Shown: one piece after another, positions 62,925-64,000 of the stretch
How positions within the stretch are numbered: position 1 is the first letter of the stretch
Layout of the letters: every line of letters starts with the position of its first letter
NCBI GenBank assembly: GCA_011799875.1
Contig: CM022297.1
Span: 517,998,929 to 518,062,928, forward strand
Source: Thinopyrum elongatum
Lineage: Eukaryota; Streptophyta; Magnoliopsida; Poales; Poaceae
Reading direction: 5' to 3'
DNA length: 64,000 bases
Position numbers and translations under genes: made by a program
The notes under the pieces: model-generated
What the model saw: the letters and a program-made list of their open reading frames with translations, nothing else
Told to the model about the DNA's origin: nothing
Database searches by the model: none

Positions 62925-63996
62925 AGTGAAACTTAATTGATTGATCAAGAGTCACCTGTCCGGGCTTACCCGTGCAGCCACATTTGCCGGTATGGGACGA
63001 CTTTGACTTGGTCTGGCTCCGTGCTCTTTCACCGGTACCTCCAGACAGGGAGGGTTATGCGTGCGTGCTGCCCTGATCAGGCAGGCGGCAGTAACCCCTG
63101 TGAGCCCAATTGAGTTTTGTGCCGGCGTCCCCGTTTGGGACAGTTTAGTTAGGCCACGACGGTGGCAGGTGTCACGAGGTGACACGGGGCCACCCAAGGC
63201 TTGACTCCGAGGGAGTGTGATTGCCGGTGGTATGATGGAAGAGTCACGAGTCAGGCGGGTTTCGTTGGAGCAACGCTGGTCTACCCGAATGGGATCACGA
63301 GGTCAGGTGCTCCATAGTGTGGGTAAAGTGCGTAACCTCTGCAGAGTGTAAAATCTATTCGAATAGCCGCGTCCACGGTATTGGACAGCCCGTCCAGACC
63401 TCTCTAGATGATCAACCGTAATAACCATAGTAATGATGGAAGAACTTGTCTTATGAGCGGAAGTACTCGTTGGCATCGAGTATTCGGAGGGTTGTAAGAC
63501 AACCCGGATATGAGTAAGTTAATAACAGTAAGGGAATCAGTTAAGACATAACATGTTGATTGCCATGCTATTATTTGCTGCATACTTGGTGTCATGTGCT
63601 TGCGAGTACATTCAAAGTACTCACCTGGCGTATCATGCCAGATGCAGGAGAAGACTGAGACGGAGGTCTCGAAGGTCCGTGTTGCGATGTCTAAGATGTG
63701 TCCTCAGCAATGTCCCTGTGGATGGAGTTACTATCATGTTCCGCTACGCAGTAGTCTTTCGCTGTAGTGTCCCGTAGTAATACCGAGGCCCTGATATGTT
63801 AGATAAATAATGTAGATATTGTCATAGCACAAGATGTGCTTTTGGCCTCGATGATTATGTAATATATAAGCTTGTACTCGACTATTATCAACAAAAGTTC
63901 AGCTATGTTCTGTTCCAAGTTGTTGTATGTTTCCAGAAGACATGATCTCTGGGTTGAAAACACTGGTAAACCGGTTCTCTGAGCCGGGGTGCCACA
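62925..63996 (+). repeat. 3' third of an LTR, plus strand
   Basis: From GATAAGTGAAACTTAATTGA the sequence follows the last 1.07 kb of the LTR to GGTGCCACA at 63996. The first 2.2 kb is missing, together with the end of pol, by a single deletion joined within pol. It contains the ATATAAGCTTGTACTCGAC stretch near the LTR end, as in the left LTR. Confidence 0.88.
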
Positions 63997-64000
63997 GGGG

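Larger units (their letters stand above)
49982..63996. mobile_element. Rearranged pair of Ty3/gypsy chromoviruses in opposite orientation
   Basis: From left: a complete LTR on minus (49982-53267), internal gag-pol on minus (to 56847), a junction, then on plus a pol tail (56848-57321), an LTR lacking its 3' end (57322-60052), internal gag-pol cut short (60053-62924) and the last third of an LTR (62925-63996). Both outer edges are the same LTR end (TGTGGCACC / GGTGCCACA). No 5-bp target duplication matches (AGTAC on the left, GGGG on the right), so this is the product of rearrangement and not two clean insertions. The chromodomain and long LTR suggest the Tekay/Del clade; clade assignment is from memory. 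Confidence 0.85.

Overview
This window looks like repeat-rich intergenic DNA from a grass, most likely Triticeae (wheat, Aegilops, barley or rye). The support is two nested CACTA DNA transposons, an L1-type plant LINE, Stowaway MITEs with CTCCCTC-type ends and TA target sites, and a Ty3/gypsy chromovirus with long LTRs. All identifications rest on reading motifs; no database search was possible. I see no intact host gene. The only host-like gene is a tiny DUF761-like ORF stopped by one TAG (37107-37313).

Layout. 1-1566: a 337-bp tandem array. About 2094-33592: an outer CACTA element with GGTCCCGGTT subterminal motifs and right terminus CACTAGTAGAAAAAGG (reverse strand) at 33592; its left terminus was not found. 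Its gene is a plant CACTA ORF fused to an Ulp1/C48 cysteine protease (4839-7421 plus 31776-33013). An inner CACTA (7422-31772, 3-bp target duplication ATG) sits inside one of its coding exons. The inner element carries a tnp2-type transposase (24563-28263) and a TNPA-like second gene (28411-30870). For both genes I could derive exon sets with consistent reading phase; three in-frame TAG codons break them.

Half of the inner element (about 10359-20990) repeats 21002-31766. In the coding stretch I aligned, the two differ only by single-base insertions and deletions, and both copies start at a poly-G run. This looks like unpolished sequence or an assembly duplication, so the real element is probably about 13.7 kb.

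33593-49981 is low-coding DNA with a poly-A retroposon (36074-36715, 13-bp target duplication), the DUF761-like pseudogene, a LINE on the minus strand (40224 to about 45.7 kb) and three Stowaway MITEs. 49982-63996 holds two rearranged copies of one gypsy chromovirus in opposite orientation. Both carry the same in-frame deletion fusing the start of reverse transcriptase to integrase.

The most interesting signal is at 4196-4655: a long fold-back in the 5' part of the outer CACTA. One arm reads as a fragment of an SNF2 helicase resembling the CLSY/DRD1 group, which serves RNA-directed DNA methylation. If transcribed it would make a hairpin RNA matching a host silencing gene. That would parallel rice miR820, which lies in CACTA elements and targets the methyltransferase DRM2. 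The inner, different CACTA also carries fold-backs (24151-24435) just upstream of its transposase.
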